Shown: in pieces, positions 1 through 9,202 of the stretch
Position numbering within the stretch: the first letter of the stretch is position 1
Layout: every line of letters starts with the position of its first letter
NCBI GenBank assembly: GCA_023389155.1
Contig: JAEWEV010000018.1
Coordinates: 124,001 to 188,000, forward strand
From: Pseudomonadota bacterium
GTDB lineage: Bacteria; Pseudomonadota; Gammaproteobacteria; Burkholderiales; Burkholderiaceae_B
Reading direction: 5' to 3'
DNA: 64,000 bases
Notes under the pieces: model-generated
Told to the model about the DNA's origin: nothing
What the model saw: the letters and a program-made list of their open reading frames with translations, nothing else
The model's database searches: none
Position numbers and translations under genes: made by a program

Positions 1-134
1 TCGACGGTCGTGACGCAACTGTCTCATGCATCCCGGCACTCCCATCAATACATCAATGCATTCCTGCCCTCTGACTCAAGAAGTCATTCCGCAGTAGCTG
101 CGTTGCGGCGCGCAATGAAAAAGCAGCCCCGTAT
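1..134. other. no gene recognised at the window edge
   Basis: A short reading frame exists on the plus strand, but its protein is low in recognisable features and it overlaps the end of the hydratase gene on the other strand. I see no RNA gene or terminator here. Confidence 0.5.
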
Positions 135-914
135 TTACTGCCTGCAACGAAACGATACGGAACCGAGTCCCTCGAGCGCGAATGTAAACTGATCGCCGGC
201 CGACGGAAATCGGACCGTCATCAGATTGCCGGTAATGATGATCGAGCCGGCGGGAATGGTACGCTGTTGCCGGGCCATGGCCTGAGCCAGCCAGTAGACG
301 GATTCCAGGGGGTTGACGATTTCCGCCACGTTCCCTTCTTCAATCACTTCCTCGTGTGAGGTGATGGTAATTTTCCGATTAAAATCGGATGGCAGCGGCT
401 GCCACTCGCCTAATATGACGGATGTATTATTCACGTTGCACGCAACGAGCGTTTCTACGTCTGGCGGCGTTTTATCGGGGCAACGGTCATCCAGTACCTC
501 GACAGCCGGCGCCACGGCATCAATCCATTCTGCGGTCGCCGCGACGGAATCAAGTGCCTCTGCCGACAGTTCGCGACCAAGTCGGACTGCCACCTCAAAT
601 TCGAATTTCATGTGGGTATAGTCGCCCATCCTGAGGACGGCCCCCGAAGGCAGAAATGCCGAGTCAATCAACTCGCCGTAAACCGGCTCTGTCAGTCCGA
701 ATTTTCCCCAAGCCTCGGGAGCATTCAGGGCGATCTTCAATCCTGCACGCTGCGCATCGTTGCGTGCCATCCTGAGTTGAACCAGCTCGGTCTGGACTGC
801 GTAAGCCTGTTCCAGACTTAGCGGTTTGCCTTCAGCCAGCAGGGGCGCAAAAAGAACGCGATCATCAAACTGCTGCTGCAACTGCTGCGCAAGTTCGCGA
901 GGGGTCGTGGTCAT
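135..914 (-). CDS. 2-keto-4-pentenoate hydratase family protein (fumarylacetoacetase fold)
   Basis: A 259-residue protein of the MhpD/fumarylacetoacetate hydrolase superfamily. These enzymes hydrate or decarboxylate 2-oxo-acids from aromatic meta-cleavage, using a divalent metal held by acidic residues. Visible markers are the KFEFEVAVRLGRE segment near residue 105, carrying the metal-site Glu pair, the AVEVLDDR stretch near 137 and the GSIIITGNL segment near 223. The ATG has a very good ribosome site (AAAGGAG, seven bases upstream). It is a single gene behind the mechanosensitive channel gene, and no other meta-cleavage genes are visible, so the exact substrate is open. Hydratase and 4-oxalocrotonate decarboxylase cannot be told apart from sequence by eye. 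Confidence 0.8.
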   Translation of the reverse strand: MTTTPRELAQQLQQQFDDRVLFAPLLAEGKPLSLEQAYAVQTELVQLRMARNDAQRAGLKIALNAPEAWGKFGLTEPVYGELIDSAFLPSGAVLRMGDYTHMKFEFEVAVRLGRELSAEALDSVAATAEWIDAVAPAVEVLDDRCPDKTPPDVETLVACNVNNTSVILGEWQPLPSDFNRKITITSHEEVIEEGNVAEIVNPLESVYWLAQAMARQQRTIPAGSIIITGNLMTVRFPSAGDQFTFALEGLGSVSFRCRQ

Positions 915-932
915 GCAAGTCTCCTTTCAGTA

Positions 933-2246
933 TTAATGTTCAGCAACATCGGCGGCAGGGTCGGCACTGCCGCCAGTCATCGTGCCCGTTTCTCCGGTAT
1001 CGGCTGCCGCGACAGACTTCAGGCAGGCCATGTCGTATCCACTCGGTTCCTGGAAAACGCGCAGCTCGAATTCGCTGACAACGGCAAAAATATGGTCAAA
1101 CAGATCAGACTGAATACGCTCATACTCGGCCCAGACGACGGTCGTGGTAAAGGCATAGATTTCGATGGGGACACCCGTTGTGGCTGGTGCCAGCTGTCGT
1201 ACCAGCAGCGTCATATTACGATGAATATGGGGATGATTGCGCAGATAGACTTCGAGGTAGGCGCGAAAGGTACCGATATTGGTCAGACGTCGTCCATTGA
1301 GTGCCGAGGACAAATCTTCGCTGCGCGACTGGTTGTAGGCTTCGACTTCGCGTGATTTTTCCATAATGTACCGGGACAGCAGCCGGCTTTTGGTCAGACG
1401 CTGCATTTCCTTTTCGGTAATGAACTTAATGCTGTTGACGTCAATATGAATGGCCCGCTTGATACGCCTGCCCCCGGACTCGGACATGGCACGCCAGTTC
1501 TTGAATGAATCAGAAATCAGTGCATAGGTCGGGATAGTCGTGACCGTATTGTCCCAGTTGCGTACCTTGACGGTGGTCAGGCCGATATCGATGACTGCGC
1601 CATCGGCATTGTACTTAGGCATTTCCAGCCAGTCGCCAATGCTGAGCATATGATTGGCAGACAGCTGGATACCTGCAACCAGACCCAGAATCGGGTCTTT
1701 GAAGATGAGCATGAGCACCGCGGTCATGGCGCCCAGACCACTGAGCAGGATGACCGGAGACTGGCCAATCAATACCGATACGATAAAGATAACGACCGCT
1801 ATGGCGGCCACGATCTTCAGACTTTGGCTAATGCCCTTTAGCGGAAATTGGACTGCGACCTGTTTACGAAAGCACCAGTCCATCACAATATCCAGGAAGG
1901 CAAAAAAGGCCAGCAGCGTGTAGAGCAGCAACCAGATCCGTGACAAGCCAATCAGGGAATGATGCAAGGCGCCCGGAGCCAGCCACAGGCGTGTAAGCAT
2001 GTCAAGCGCCAGACCCAGAAGCAGCATGGAAAAATAGCGAAACAGAGATGACTGACCAATAAGCTTGAGAAACAGACGGCGATGGTTTTTCATTCTCTCA
2101 CGCAGCAGGCGCAGCACACCGTAATGCAGAACGGTATACAGCAAGGCAAGCAGCACAAGCATGACACACAGCGTGACAATCAGGGACGTAAACGGGGAAA
2201 GATGCAGGCCAACCAGTGCCAGCCACCCGGAAGGGGATACTGTCAT
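933..2246 (-). CDS. ybdG: YbdG-type mechanosensitive ion channel (MscS family)
   Basis: A 437-residue inner-membrane protein of the MscS family, very close to E. coli YbdG (MscM-type miniconductance channel), which opens under membrane tension during osmotic downshock. The N-terminal ~160 residues hold about four hydrophobic segments. The pore-lining helix and cytoplasmic beta domain follow, with the conserved runs LIGQSPVILLSGLGAM, VFKDPILGLVAGIQLS and GDWLEMPKYNADG (about residues 160-215). The frame extends to an upstream TTG at 2252, but ATG at 2246 is the natural start. The gene stands alone; 18 bases separate it from the hydratase downstream. Identification is strong because long blocks match YbdG almost exactly. 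Confidence 0.93.
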   Translation of the reverse strand: MTVSPSGWLALVGLHLSPFTSLIVTLCVMLVLLALLYTVLHYGVLRLLRERMKNHRRLFLKLIGQSSLFRYFSMLLLGLALDMLTRLWLAPGALHHSLIGLSRIWLLLYTLLAFFAFLDIVMDWCFRKQVAVQFPLKGISQSLKIVAAIAVVIFIVSVLIGQSPVILLSGLGAMTAVLMLIFKDPILGLVAGIQLSANHMLSIGDWLEMPKYNADGAVIDIGLTTVKVRNWDNTVTTIPTYALISDSFKNWRAMSESGGRRIKRAIHIDVNSIKFITEKEMQRLTKSRLLSRYIMEKSREVEAYNQSRSEDLSSALNGRRLTNIGTFRAYLEVYLRNHPHIHRNMTLLVRQLAPATTGVPIEIYAFTTTVVWAEYERIQSDLFDHIFAVVSEFELRVFQEPSGYDMACLKSVAAADTGETGTMTGGSADPAADVAEH

Positions 2247-2460
2247 GAGCAACTACCAGGAAACTTGCGAGCATGACATATTAGCAAACTCCCTGAAGGC
2301 CGTCACCTGTGTCAATGCCGGGGGCTTGCTGCCTGTCGGGACATCGTGGGAGGAGACAGCCAAGTAGCAGAGCCCAGGACCAGTATCAAAGCATAGTACA
2401 CGGGGAAAAGCCCGGGTAAACGAGCTCTTAGCGAACTCCTGGCGAACTCTCAGGCCGTTG

Positions 2461-3240
2461 TCACCGGCCCGGCGCGATCAGCGACAAATCGATCTGCTGA
2501 TTGTCAAACGCCTGCCGCACGCCTGGGGGCAGCGAGCCAGGGTTCGCCATCAGGTATCGATCCAGTTCGTGGCCGGCGTGGGTGAGCCATGTGGTTCCGG
2601 CGCCAATGTCCTGGTGAATGGTCAGAGCCTGAGTCAAATCGTTGTGATTGCGTCCAGGCTCGGGCCTTGGCGGATAGGAGCAATCCAGTACACAGTGCTG
2701 CGGCTGGCAGGCTCGCAGAAACAGCCGCACCTCATCGTCCAGTCCTTGAGTATCAGTCAGATAAGCCAGACTGGCTCCCTGCTCCGAACGGATCAGATAG
2801 CCATAAGTGAGCTTCGAATGCTGCAGGGGCAGCGCGGTAATATGGAACCCGTCAAACTGCCTCGCTTCAAAAGCATGAAACGGCTGGGAAAAATCCAGGA
2901 TACCCGGATGTTTGTACAGATCGGCAAATCCTGCTTCATCCGGGGGGCCATAAACCGGCAGGTGCAGATCCACTCCCCATCGCAGATGCAATAATCCCTG
3001 CGCGTGATCCGCATGGTAGTGTGTCTGGAAAATGCCCTGCAGCGATCCGGCAGGAAACCGGGTCGTCAGATCCATCAGACCACTGTCGATCAGCCACTGC
3101 GCCTTGCCCAGTTGCAGTAGCGCACTACAGGGGCGTCGGACAAAGCGTTCGTCATTGCGCGCCCGCGCACAGGCAACACAATCGCAGTTGTAAACCGGCA
3201 TCTGCGCAGAATTGCCGGTGCCCAGAAAAGTCAGCTTCAT
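2461..3240 (-). CDS. phnP: phosphoribosyl 1,2-cyclic phosphodiesterase PhnP
   Basis: A 259-residue metallo-beta-lactamase-fold hydrolase that opens 5-phosphoribosyl 1,2-cyclic phosphate, the end product of the C-P lyase reaction, to ribose 1,5-bisphosphate. The N-terminus MKLTFLGTGNS, the zinc-knuckle cysteines C19, C21 and C24 and the metal motif HYHADH at residues 74-79 are all present. It is the last gene of the phn operon. Its ATG overlaps the phnN stop (ATGA), with TGGAG as ribosome site. It looks intact. In the absence of a functional C-P lyase core (see phnH) its substrate would have to come from elsewhere. Confidence 0.95.
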   Translation of the reverse strand: MKLTFLGTGNSAQMPVYNCDCVACARARNDERFVRRPCSALLQLGKAQWLIDSGLMDLTTRFPAGSLQGIFQTHYHADHAQGLLHLRWGVDLHLPVYGPPDEAGFADLYKHPGILDFSQPFHAFEARQFDGFHITALPLQHSKLTYGYLIRSEQGASLAYLTDTQGLDDEVRLFLRACQPQHCVLDCSYPPRPEPGRNHNDLTQALTIHQDIGAGTTWLTHAGHELDRYLMANPGSLPPGVRQAFDNQQIDLSLIAPGR

Positions 3241-3818
3241 TGCTGCTCCAGAGTGGTAGCCGCCTCGATTGTATTCAATAACACGGCCACCGCGCTGTCC
3301 AGATCGCCCGAATTGTCCAGAATTAGCAGACGCGTACCTTTCGCCTTCAGCCTATCGATGCAGGCATCATCCAGCTTGGTATTGCGTGCCAGTCTCCGGT
3401 CGATCTCGTCACGGTTTTCGCGGCCGCGGCCGAGCAGTCGCTGCAACAATAAATGGGGGTCCACTTTAACCAGCACCACCAGTATCCCAGGGTATCGCGA
3501 CACGGCGGACTCGCAATAGGCGCGCGACCCATTCACCAGAACGGTATGGCCCTGTTCCAGCAGCGTATCCAGTTCTGCCGGGATACCATAAGCCAGACCA
3601 TTGGCCCGCCAGCTCATGGAAAAATCGCCACGCGACTGTGCAGCATCAAAATCTTCGGGCGACAGGGAAAACGCGTCTTCCCCCTCAGATTCTGCCGAAC
3701 GCGTGATATAGCGCTTCATTAAGCATACCCCTGCGTCAGTCCGCCGGGCCACCTGCTGCAGCAGACTATCCTTGCCGCAGCCCGATGGTCCCATCACGTA
3801 AATCAGCTGGCCCGACAT
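3237..3818 (-). CDS. phnN: ribose 1,5-bisphosphate phosphokinase PhnN
   Basis: A 193-residue guanylate-kinase-like enzyme that phosphorylates ribose 1,5-bisphosphate to PRPP, returning the carbon skeleton of phosphonate breakdown to nucleotide synthesis. The P-loop GPSGCGKDS lies at residues 11-19, followed by the KRYITRSAESEGE segment typical of PhnN. Its ATG overlaps the phnM stop (TGATG) and its own stop overlaps the phnP start, so it is translationally coupled on both sides. Length is normal for the family. Confidence 0.95.
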   Translation of the reverse strand: MSGQLIYVMGPSGCGKDSLLQQVARRTDAGVCLMKRYITRSAESEGEDAFSLSPEDFDAAQSRGDFSMSWRANGLAYGIPAELDTLLEQGHTVLVNGSRAYCESAVSRYPGILVVLVKVDPHLLLQRLLGRGRENRDEIDRRLARNTKLDDACIDRLKAKGTRLLILDNSGDLDSAVAVLLNTIEAATTLEQQ

Positions 3819-4963
3819 CAGAATACCCGCTCGCCATCACGCAGAACCTGCCGCACCACGAACTGCTTTCCGGTGTCCTTCACCTGCACGAGGTCGGCAC
3901 GAAGGCCAGGGCTGATCTGGCCGCGATCTGGCAGATTGGCCGATTTTGCCGGCGCCAGGCTAACCATATTGACCGCATCAGGAAGCCGGATCCCCAGGTC
4001 TGATTGCGCCAGGATTCGTACCGACTGCAGCATACTGGCCGGATAATAATCGCTGGACAGAATATCCAGCACACCTGCGCGAACCAGATCTGCGGCAGCG
4101 ATATTGCCGGAGTGGGAGCCGCCGCGCACAACGTTGGGCGCACCCATCAGGACTTTGAGGCCGAGCTGGTGGCTGAGCGCCGCAGCTTCATGCGTCGTAG
4201 GGAATTCGGCAATCGTCATGCCAAAGCCGGCGGATTCCTGCACATGATCGCTGGTCGCATCATCATGGCTGGCGAGCGACAGGCCCCGTTGGTGGCAAAT
4301 GTCTACGATCCGGCGTCGGTAGCTAACGCTATAACGTTGTGCGTTCTCTTTCTGTCGCACAATGAATGCCTCCATGTCGGTATCGTTCAGATGATATTTG
4401 CCCTGATAATACTCCCGATATTTCTCGTATTTGACGAACTGGCGCTGGCCTGGCGTATGATCCATGACTGATACGAGGTGTACCAGATTGTTGCCGACCA
4501 GATCCTCGAAAATGGATAGCGTTTTTTCATGGCTGACTTCGCAACGCAGATGGAGCCTGTGTTCGGCACGCGTATGGCCCTCATCAGCGGCATGAGATAT
4601 GGCCTCAATCATCCTGGGCAACTGCAAAAGCCGGTTCCCTTTCGGATTGACATCGCCAATTGACAGCGCGTCAAACACAGTTGTGATTCCGGCGCCGACA
4701 ATCTGCGCATCGTGTGCCAGTACGGCGTTTTCCGAAGGCCAGTCGACGCCAGGACGCGGATTCATATATTTTTCAAGGTTGTCGGTGTGCAGCTCGATCA
4801 TGCCGGGCATGACATAATCGCCGCCCCAGTCCTCGGCAGCGGGCAAGCCGCAGTTGCCCTCGCTGACGTCGGCAATCAGGCCGTTTCGCACTACGACGCT
4901 GCCCCTGATGACTTCTGAGGCCATCACAATATTCGCATTTGTGATAATTCTTTCACGCAACAT
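3818..4963 (-). CDS. phnM: alpha-D-ribose 1-methylphosphonate 5-triphosphate diphosphatase PhnM
   Basis: A 381-residue amidohydrolase-fold enzyme that removes diphosphate from the triphosphate made by PhnG/H/I/L, giving ribose 1-methylphosphonate 5-phosphate, the substrate of PhnJ. The signature PGMIELHTDNLEKYMNPRPG sits at about residues 52-71, with later metal-site histidines in HEKTLS and ASHDDAT. The ATG lies 11 bases inside the end of phnL, so translation is coupled. The protein is full length and appears intact. Confidence 0.95.
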   Translation of the reverse strand: MLRERIITNANIVMASEVIRGSVVVRNGLIADVSEGNCGLPAAEDWGGDYVMPGMIELHTDNLEKYMNPRPGVDWPSENAVLAHDAQIVGAGITTVFDALSIGDVNPKGNRLLQLPRMIEAISHAADEGHTRAEHRLHLRCEVSHEKTLSIFEDLVGNNLVHLVSVMDHTPGQRQFVKYEKYREYYQGKYHLNDTDMEAFIVRQKENAQRYSVSYRRRIVDICHQRGLSLASHDDATSDHVQESAGFGMTIAEFPTTHEAAALSHQLGLKVLMGAPNVVRGGSHSGNIAAADLVRAGVLDILSSDYYPASMLQSVRILAQSDLGIRLPDAVNMVSLAPAKSANLPDRGQISPGLRADLVQVKDTGKQFVVRQVLRDGERVF

Positions 4964-5657
4964 ATTTCATCTCCCGGGTTGCGATATCCAGACTGCGATC
5001 AGCCACGGCTTCCCGTGCTGCCCTGTCATGAAAAATTCCAATCAGTGCGGAACCCGCCCTGCGGGCCTCCGCTATCATGTCCAGCACGACCTGGCGATTG
5101 GTTTCGTCCAGAGAAGCGGTGGGCTCATCCAGCAGCATTAATGGCCAACTGACCATAAAACCACGGGCAATATTGACTCGCTGCTGTTCTCCACCCGAAA
5201 AGGTATTGGGCGCCAGCGACCAGAGTCGCTGGGGGATGTTCAAGCGGGTCAGCAGTTCACTGGCGCGTGCGCTTGCCTGGCTGGCACTCCAGCCACGCAA
5301 CAGCGCTGGCTCCATTACCACGTCCAGGCAATTGACGCGGGGGATCACCCGTAGAAACTGGCTGACATAACCCATGGTTTCGCGGCGCACCTGCATGATG
5401 CGGCGTGGCGGCGCATCCACCAGCTCGGTCATGCCGTCACGATGACGCAGGCGGATCGATCCGCCACCGGGCAGGTAATTGCCATACAGAGTACGCAGCA
5501 ATGTGGATTTGCCGGCTCCCGACTGACCGTGCAGCACCACACATTCCCCTGCCCGGACAGAAAAGCTGATGTCATTGAGCACTTGCAGTTGCACACCCTG
5601 CTGCTGATGCAGGGTAAAGGTCTTGGACAGATTGTTGACTTGCAGAACAGTATTCAT
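4953..5657 (-). CDS. phnL: C-P lyase ATP-binding protein PhnL
   Basis: A 234-residue ABC-type ATPase of the phosphonate operon, required with PhnG/H/I for the nucleotide-exchange step on alkylphosphonates. It has Walker A GQSGAGKST, the signature FSGGEQQR and Walker B LMLLDEPTASLD. The open frame runs about 61 codons further upstream, but that extension is the shadow of phnK. The ATG at 5657 starts MNTVLQVNNLSKTF, which is the family N-terminus. A 34-base gap separates it from phnK, while its end overlaps phnM. Confidence 0.94.
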   Translation of the reverse strand: MNTVLQVNNLSKTFTLHQQQGVQLQVLNDISFSVRAGECVVLHGQSGAGKSTLLRTLYGNYLPGGGSIRLRHRDGMTELVDAPPRRIMQVRRETMGYVSQFLRVIPRVNCLDVVMEPALLRGWSASQASARASELLTRLNIPQRLWSLAPNTFSGGEQQRVNIARGFMVSWPLMLLDEPTASLDETNRQVVLDMIAEARRAGSALIGIFHDRAAREAVADRSLDIATREMKYVA

Positions 5658-5691
5658 TATTTCTCCGAAAGCGATAATTGCGTCTGTGCTA

Positions 5692-6522
5692 TTACGGCTG
5701 CAATACTGACGAAACCAGCAGTTGCGTATAGGGATGCTGCGGATCGTCCAGAATCTGGTCGGTAAGCCCGCTCTCCACCACACGCGAGCGCCGCATGACC
5801 ATGAGCCGGTCTGCCAGCAGCCGCGCCACTGCCAGGTCATGTGTCACAATAATCACCGCCAGTCCCAGATCGCGTACGAGCGCGCGCATCATATCCAGCA
5901 ACCTGGCCTGCACCGATACATCCAGACCACCCGTCGGCTCATCCATGAATACCAGTCTGGGTTGCGATACCAGGTTGCGCGCAATCTGCAACCGCTGCTG
6001 CATGCCGCCAGAAAACGTCCGCGGCAGATCGTCGATGCGGGATGCATCGATCTCTACCTGGTGCAGCCAGCTCAGTGCTTCGTTGCGAAGCGTTCCATAA
6101 TTGCGTACGCCCTGTGCCATCAGACGCTCGCCAATATTGGCGCCTGCAGAAACGGTCATGCGCAGCCCATCGCGCGGGTTCTGCTCTACAAATCCCCATT
6201 CCGTGCGCAGCAGGGTACGCCGCTGCGCTTCGGTCGAGTCATAAAGACTGGTGGCGGTTCCATCCTGATGACGGTAGCGGATAGTGCCTGAATCTGGCTG
6301 ACTGCGACCGGACAGCACATTGAGCAATGTCGATTTGCCCGAGCCGGACTCGCCCACAATGCCCAGGACTTCGCCGGGATACAGATCGAATGTGACTGCC
6401 TGGCAGCCTTTGTCCGGGCCGAAAAGACGGCCGATATCTGTTACCTCGAACAGCGGCTGAATACTGTCGTTGTCCTGCACGGACTGCACCATTTCCTGCC
6501 TGGCTACCTGCACTGCCGTCAT
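5692..6522 (-). CDS. phnK: C-P lyase ATP-binding protein PhnK
   Basis: A 276-residue ABC-type ATPase that docks on PhnJ of the C-P lyase core. Walker A is GESGSGKST, the signature is FSGGMQQR and Walker B is LVFMDEPTGGLD. I place the start at the ATG at 6522, because it overlaps the phnJ stop (ATGA) and follows AGAGGTGG. A start 12 codons upstream would lie inside phnJ and lacks a ribosome site. The C-terminal DPQHPYTQLLVSSVLQ tail is typical of the oligopeptide/PhnK ATPase group. Confidence 0.94.
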   Translation of the reverse strand: MTAVQVARQEMVQSVQDNDSIQPLFEVTDIGRLFGPDKGCQAVTFDLYPGEVLGIVGESGSGKSTLLNVLSGRSQPDSGTIRYRHQDGTATSLYDSTEAQRRTLLRTEWGFVEQNPRDGLRMTVSAGANIGERLMAQGVRNYGTLRNEALSWLHQVEIDASRIDDLPRTFSGGMQQRLQIARNLVSQPRLVFMDEPTGGLDVSVQARLLDMMRALVRDLGLAVIIVTHDLAVARLLADRLMVMRRSRVVESGLTDQILDDPQHPYTQLLVSSVLQP

Positions 6523-7373
6523 GCTGCCACCTCTATGTTTGCTGCGCGCTGTGCGCAATAATCGGTATCCGAGCAGACAAACTCACGACTGCCCTTATCA
6601 TCAGTAATGATTTCATCCAGAAACGATGTGGTCGACCCGCAGATTGCACAACAATGCTCCCATTTCTGCGCCTCGAACGGATGGTCTTCAAAATCCAGGC
6701 TGACAACGCGGGTGTACGGAGGAACCGCGTACAACCGCTTCTCGCGTCCCGCGCCAAAGAGCATCAGCGCCGGGCTGCAATGCAATTTCGGATTGTCAAA
6801 CTTCGGAATAGGCGAAGGATCCATCACGTATCGGTCATCCACCAGCACCGGGTAGGCGTAGGCCGTAGCAATATGACCATAGCGGGCAATGTCCTCATAT
6901 AGCTTTACGTGCATCACGCCGTAATCATTCAGGGCGTGCATGGTCTTGGTCTCTGTTTCGGAGGGTTCGATGAAACGCAGGGGCTCAGGGATGGGCACCT
7001 GAAATACCATGATCTGATCATTTTCCAGCGGCGTTTCCGGAATGCGGTGGCGGGTCTGGATTACGGTAGCCTCGCGCGTATCCACCGTCGTTCGGACTCC
7101 TGCCGTGCGGGAAAAGAAACGACGTATCGACACGGCATTGGTGGTGTCGTCGGCTCCCTGATCAATGACCTTGAGAACATCATCGCGACCCAGGATTGCT
7201 GCCGTAAGCTGCATGCCGCCTGTTCCCCAACCGTAAGGCAGCGGCATTTCGCGACCACCAAAGGGAACCTGGTAGCCAGGAATGGCCACGGCCTTGAGCA
7301 GCGCGCGGCGGATCATGCGTTTGGTCTGCTCGTCCAGGTAGGCAAAATTATAAGGTTCGGTGACGGCGTTCAT
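6519..7373 (-). CDS. phnJ: alpha-D-ribose 1-methylphosphonate 5-phosphate C-P-lyase PhnJ
   Basis: A 284-residue radical-SAM-type enzyme that breaks the carbon-phosphorus bond, releasing methane (from methylphosphonate) and the cyclic ribose phosphate. The residues thought to be essential in E. coli have counterparts one position later here: iron-sulfur cysteines C242, C245 and C267, catalytic-radical C273 (in CSDTDYC) and the glycine of IPGYQVPFGG at G33. The catalytic subunit is therefore intact although the operon is broken upstream. The ATG overlaps the phnI stop (ATGA). Identification is certain from the near-invariant family sequence. Confidence 0.97.
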   Translation of the reverse strand: MNAVTEPYNFAYLDEQTKRMIRRALLKAVAIPGYQVPFGGREMPLPYGWGTGGMQLTAAILGRDDVLKVIDQGADDTTNAVSIRRFFSRTAGVRTTVDTREATVIQTRHRIPETPLENDQIMVFQVPIPEPLRFIEPSETETKTMHALNDYGVMHVKLYEDIARYGHIATAYAYPVLVDDRYVMDPSPIPKFDNPKLHCSPALMLFGAGREKRLYAVPPYTRVVSLDFEDHPFEAQKWEHCCAICGSTTSFLDEIITDDKGSREFVCSDTDYCAQRAANIEVAA

Positions 7374-8623
7374 GCCCGTTTCTCCCTGGTTTCTATGGTG
7401 GATGAATCCGCCGCTTCCAGCGATGCGTGGACTGCGGCATCGTCATCTGACAGGGACTGATCGCGCTTTCGCATTTTGCGTACAAGTTCAAGTTCAGCCT
7501 GGAAGTCAACGTAATGGGGTAATTTCAAATGTGATACGAAGCCGGCGGCTTCAACGTTATCGCAATGCATCAGGACGAACTCCTCGCGTTGCGCAGGAGA
7601 CGTGATCTCTTCGTCATACTGTGCAGCGCACAGGGCCCGATCCACCAGCGCCATCCCCATGACCTTGCGCTCGTTATACCCAAAGGCAAGCCCATAGCCC
7701 CGGGTAAACTGGGCCGGCTGATCCTTGGATCCGATAAACTGATTGATCATTTCGCATTCAGTGATTTCGATATCTCCCACCGGTACTGCAAAATCAAGCT
7801 CCTCAGGCTCCAGCCAGACCTCGGTAAATCCAATACGTATTTCTCCCGCAAATGGATGATTGCGGCCATAGCCTCGCTGGGTGGAATAACCCAGGGCCAG
7901 CAAAAACCCTTCATCGCCACGCGCCAGTGCCTGCAGTCGCTGCATGCGATTGCTGGGGAAATCCAGCGGCTCACGGGTAATGTCGGGGACAGGCGCCTCA
8001 AGGTCCGCTTCCTCGCGCATCAGCCCTTCCCTGGCCAGCATATCCAGGACCCGCGGAAAGGCGGTGGCATCTGGGTTCGCGCTGTCTGAGTACTGGGACA
8101 GGTCAGGGATATCGACGCCCACTGCGGCGTCGGTATTCGCCCGCGCAGCTTCAGTTGAAGTTCCTGCAGCTGAAGGCTGTTCATGATTCTGCCCCCTTGA
8201 CACCGGCGCCTCGCCTTCGGCCTGCAAGGTGAAGTCAAGCAGACGGTGCGTGTAGTCAAAGGTCGGTCCCAGCAACTGCCCGCCGGGCAGATCCTTATAT
8301 GTCGCGGAAATACGCCGTTCGACCTGCATGACTTCAGTCTGCAGAGGTCGGCTGGCGCAGAAACGGCTGAGCGTAGTGCGGTAGGCTCTAAGCAGGAAAA
8401 TAGCTTCCATCAGATCTCCCGCCGACTGCTTGATAGCCAGCGCAGCCAGCTCGCGGTCATAGAGAGATCCTTCGGTCATTACGCGCGCAACGGCCAGTGG
8501 CATCTGCTGGGCAATCTGACTCAGGGACAGAGGAGGAACCTGCGGATCGCCACGACGTTTCTGATCAAGCAGACGATGCGCATTTTCGATAGCGGCTTCA
8601 CCGCCTTTTACTGCAACATACAT
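7370..8623 (-). CDS. phnI: C-P lyase core subunit PhnI (ribose triphosphonate synthase subunit)
   Basis: A 417-residue PhnI, the nucleosidase subunit that, with PhnG, PhnH and PhnL, joins methylphosphonate to the ribose of ATP with loss of adenine. The N-terminus MYVAVKGGEAAIENAH and the blocks GYGRNHPFAGEIR and QFTRGYGLAFGYNERK are diagnostic. The ATG has an excellent ribosome site (TAGGAG). It is now effectively the first intact gene of the operon. The central 140-190 segment is rich in Ala, Glu and Thr and looks like a lineage-specific loop. It lies nine bases behind the phnH remnant. Confidence 0.95.
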   Translation of the reverse strand: MYVAVKGGEAAIENAHRLLDQKRRGDPQVPPLSLSQIAQQMPLAVARVMTEGSLYDRELAALAIKQSAGDLMEAIFLLRAYRTTLSRFCASRPLQTEVMQVERRISATYKDLPGGQLLGPTFDYTHRLLDFTLQAEGEAPVSRGQNHEQPSAAGTSTEAARANTDAAVGVDIPDLSQYSDSANPDATAFPRVLDMLAREGLMREEADLEAPVPDITREPLDFPSNRMQRLQALARGDEGFLLALGYSTQRGYGRNHPFAGEIRIGFTEVWLEPEELDFAVPVGDIEITECEMINQFIGSKDQPAQFTRGYGLAFGYNERKVMGMALVDRALCAAQYDEEITSPAQREEFVLMHCDNVEAAGFVSHLKLPHYVDFQAELELVRKMRKRDQSLSDDDAAVHASLEAADSSTIETREKRA

Positions 8624-8632
8624 CGTGTTCTC

Positions 8633-8986
8633 CTATTTTGTGCGAACCACGGTACTGCGTGGTAACGCCATCAACTGATACTGACTGGTCAGGAAAAAGT
8701 CCAGTCCGGTGGGAAAGTCTGTAACCTGTTCTCGGATTGACCAGAAGCGCTCGCACAGTGGCAGGCTGACAATGCGTTGCGATTCAATACCCGGGCCTTC
8801 CCACGTGACGTCGGGGCCGCCTTCCAGCACGTTCAACTGCATAATGACCGTGCAAGACAGCTCCGGATCCCTGTCCGTCCCCCTGCGAAACTGGCTCAAC
8901 CACTCGACTTCATCGGCATTGATAATCGCAATATCGGCATGCTGCGGCTCGCTGACTATCGGGCAGGCACTACACTGTTGTGACAC
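8633..8986 (-). pseudogene. phnH: 5'-truncated phnH (C-P lyase subunit PhnH, C-terminal part only)
   Basis: About 117 codons that match the C-terminal part of PhnH. The end FPTGLDFFLTSQYQLMALPR corresponds to the family's closing strand region. Full PhnH is roughly 190-210 residues, so some 75-80 N-terminal residues are missing. The only start is a GTG preceded directly by an in-frame TAA, with no ribosome site. I read the upstream minus-strand frames to 9202 and found no continuation, so a simple frameshift does not explain it. phnG, normally just before phnH, is also absent. PhnH forms part of the PhnGHIJ core, so this break should disable the complex unless intact copies lie elsewhere. Confidence 0.82.
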
Positions 8987-9202
8987 TTAGGATTTTTTCT
9001 GCGCGATTTTGCAGACAGGTTGTCTGCCGCAGGCATGCCGTTTTTCTTATATATAATCAAGGCATTGCTTCGTCGCACGATTGATGACATTCGAATTCAC
9101 TAGACAAGTGAAATGCACAATTCAAATGAAATAAAGGTACGAAGCCGGATAAATGCAGATACAGTGAGTGGCGTATAGACGACCACGGTGAGCGTGCCGG
9201 TA

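Noticed and set aside
10..192. Plus-strand 60-codon frame at the window start
   Set aside because: No ribosome site, no recognisable motif, and it runs into the end of the hydratase gene on the other strand.
9096..9112. Small inverted repeat TTCACT-N5-AGTGAA near the phn break as an IS end
   Set aside because: Only six base pairs, no partner copy and no transposase remnant nearby.
8987..9202. Possible frameshifted N-terminal part of PhnH upstream of the fragment
   Set aside because: I read the minus-strand frames: they carry early stops and none shows PhnH-like sequence, so deletion is more likely than frameshift.
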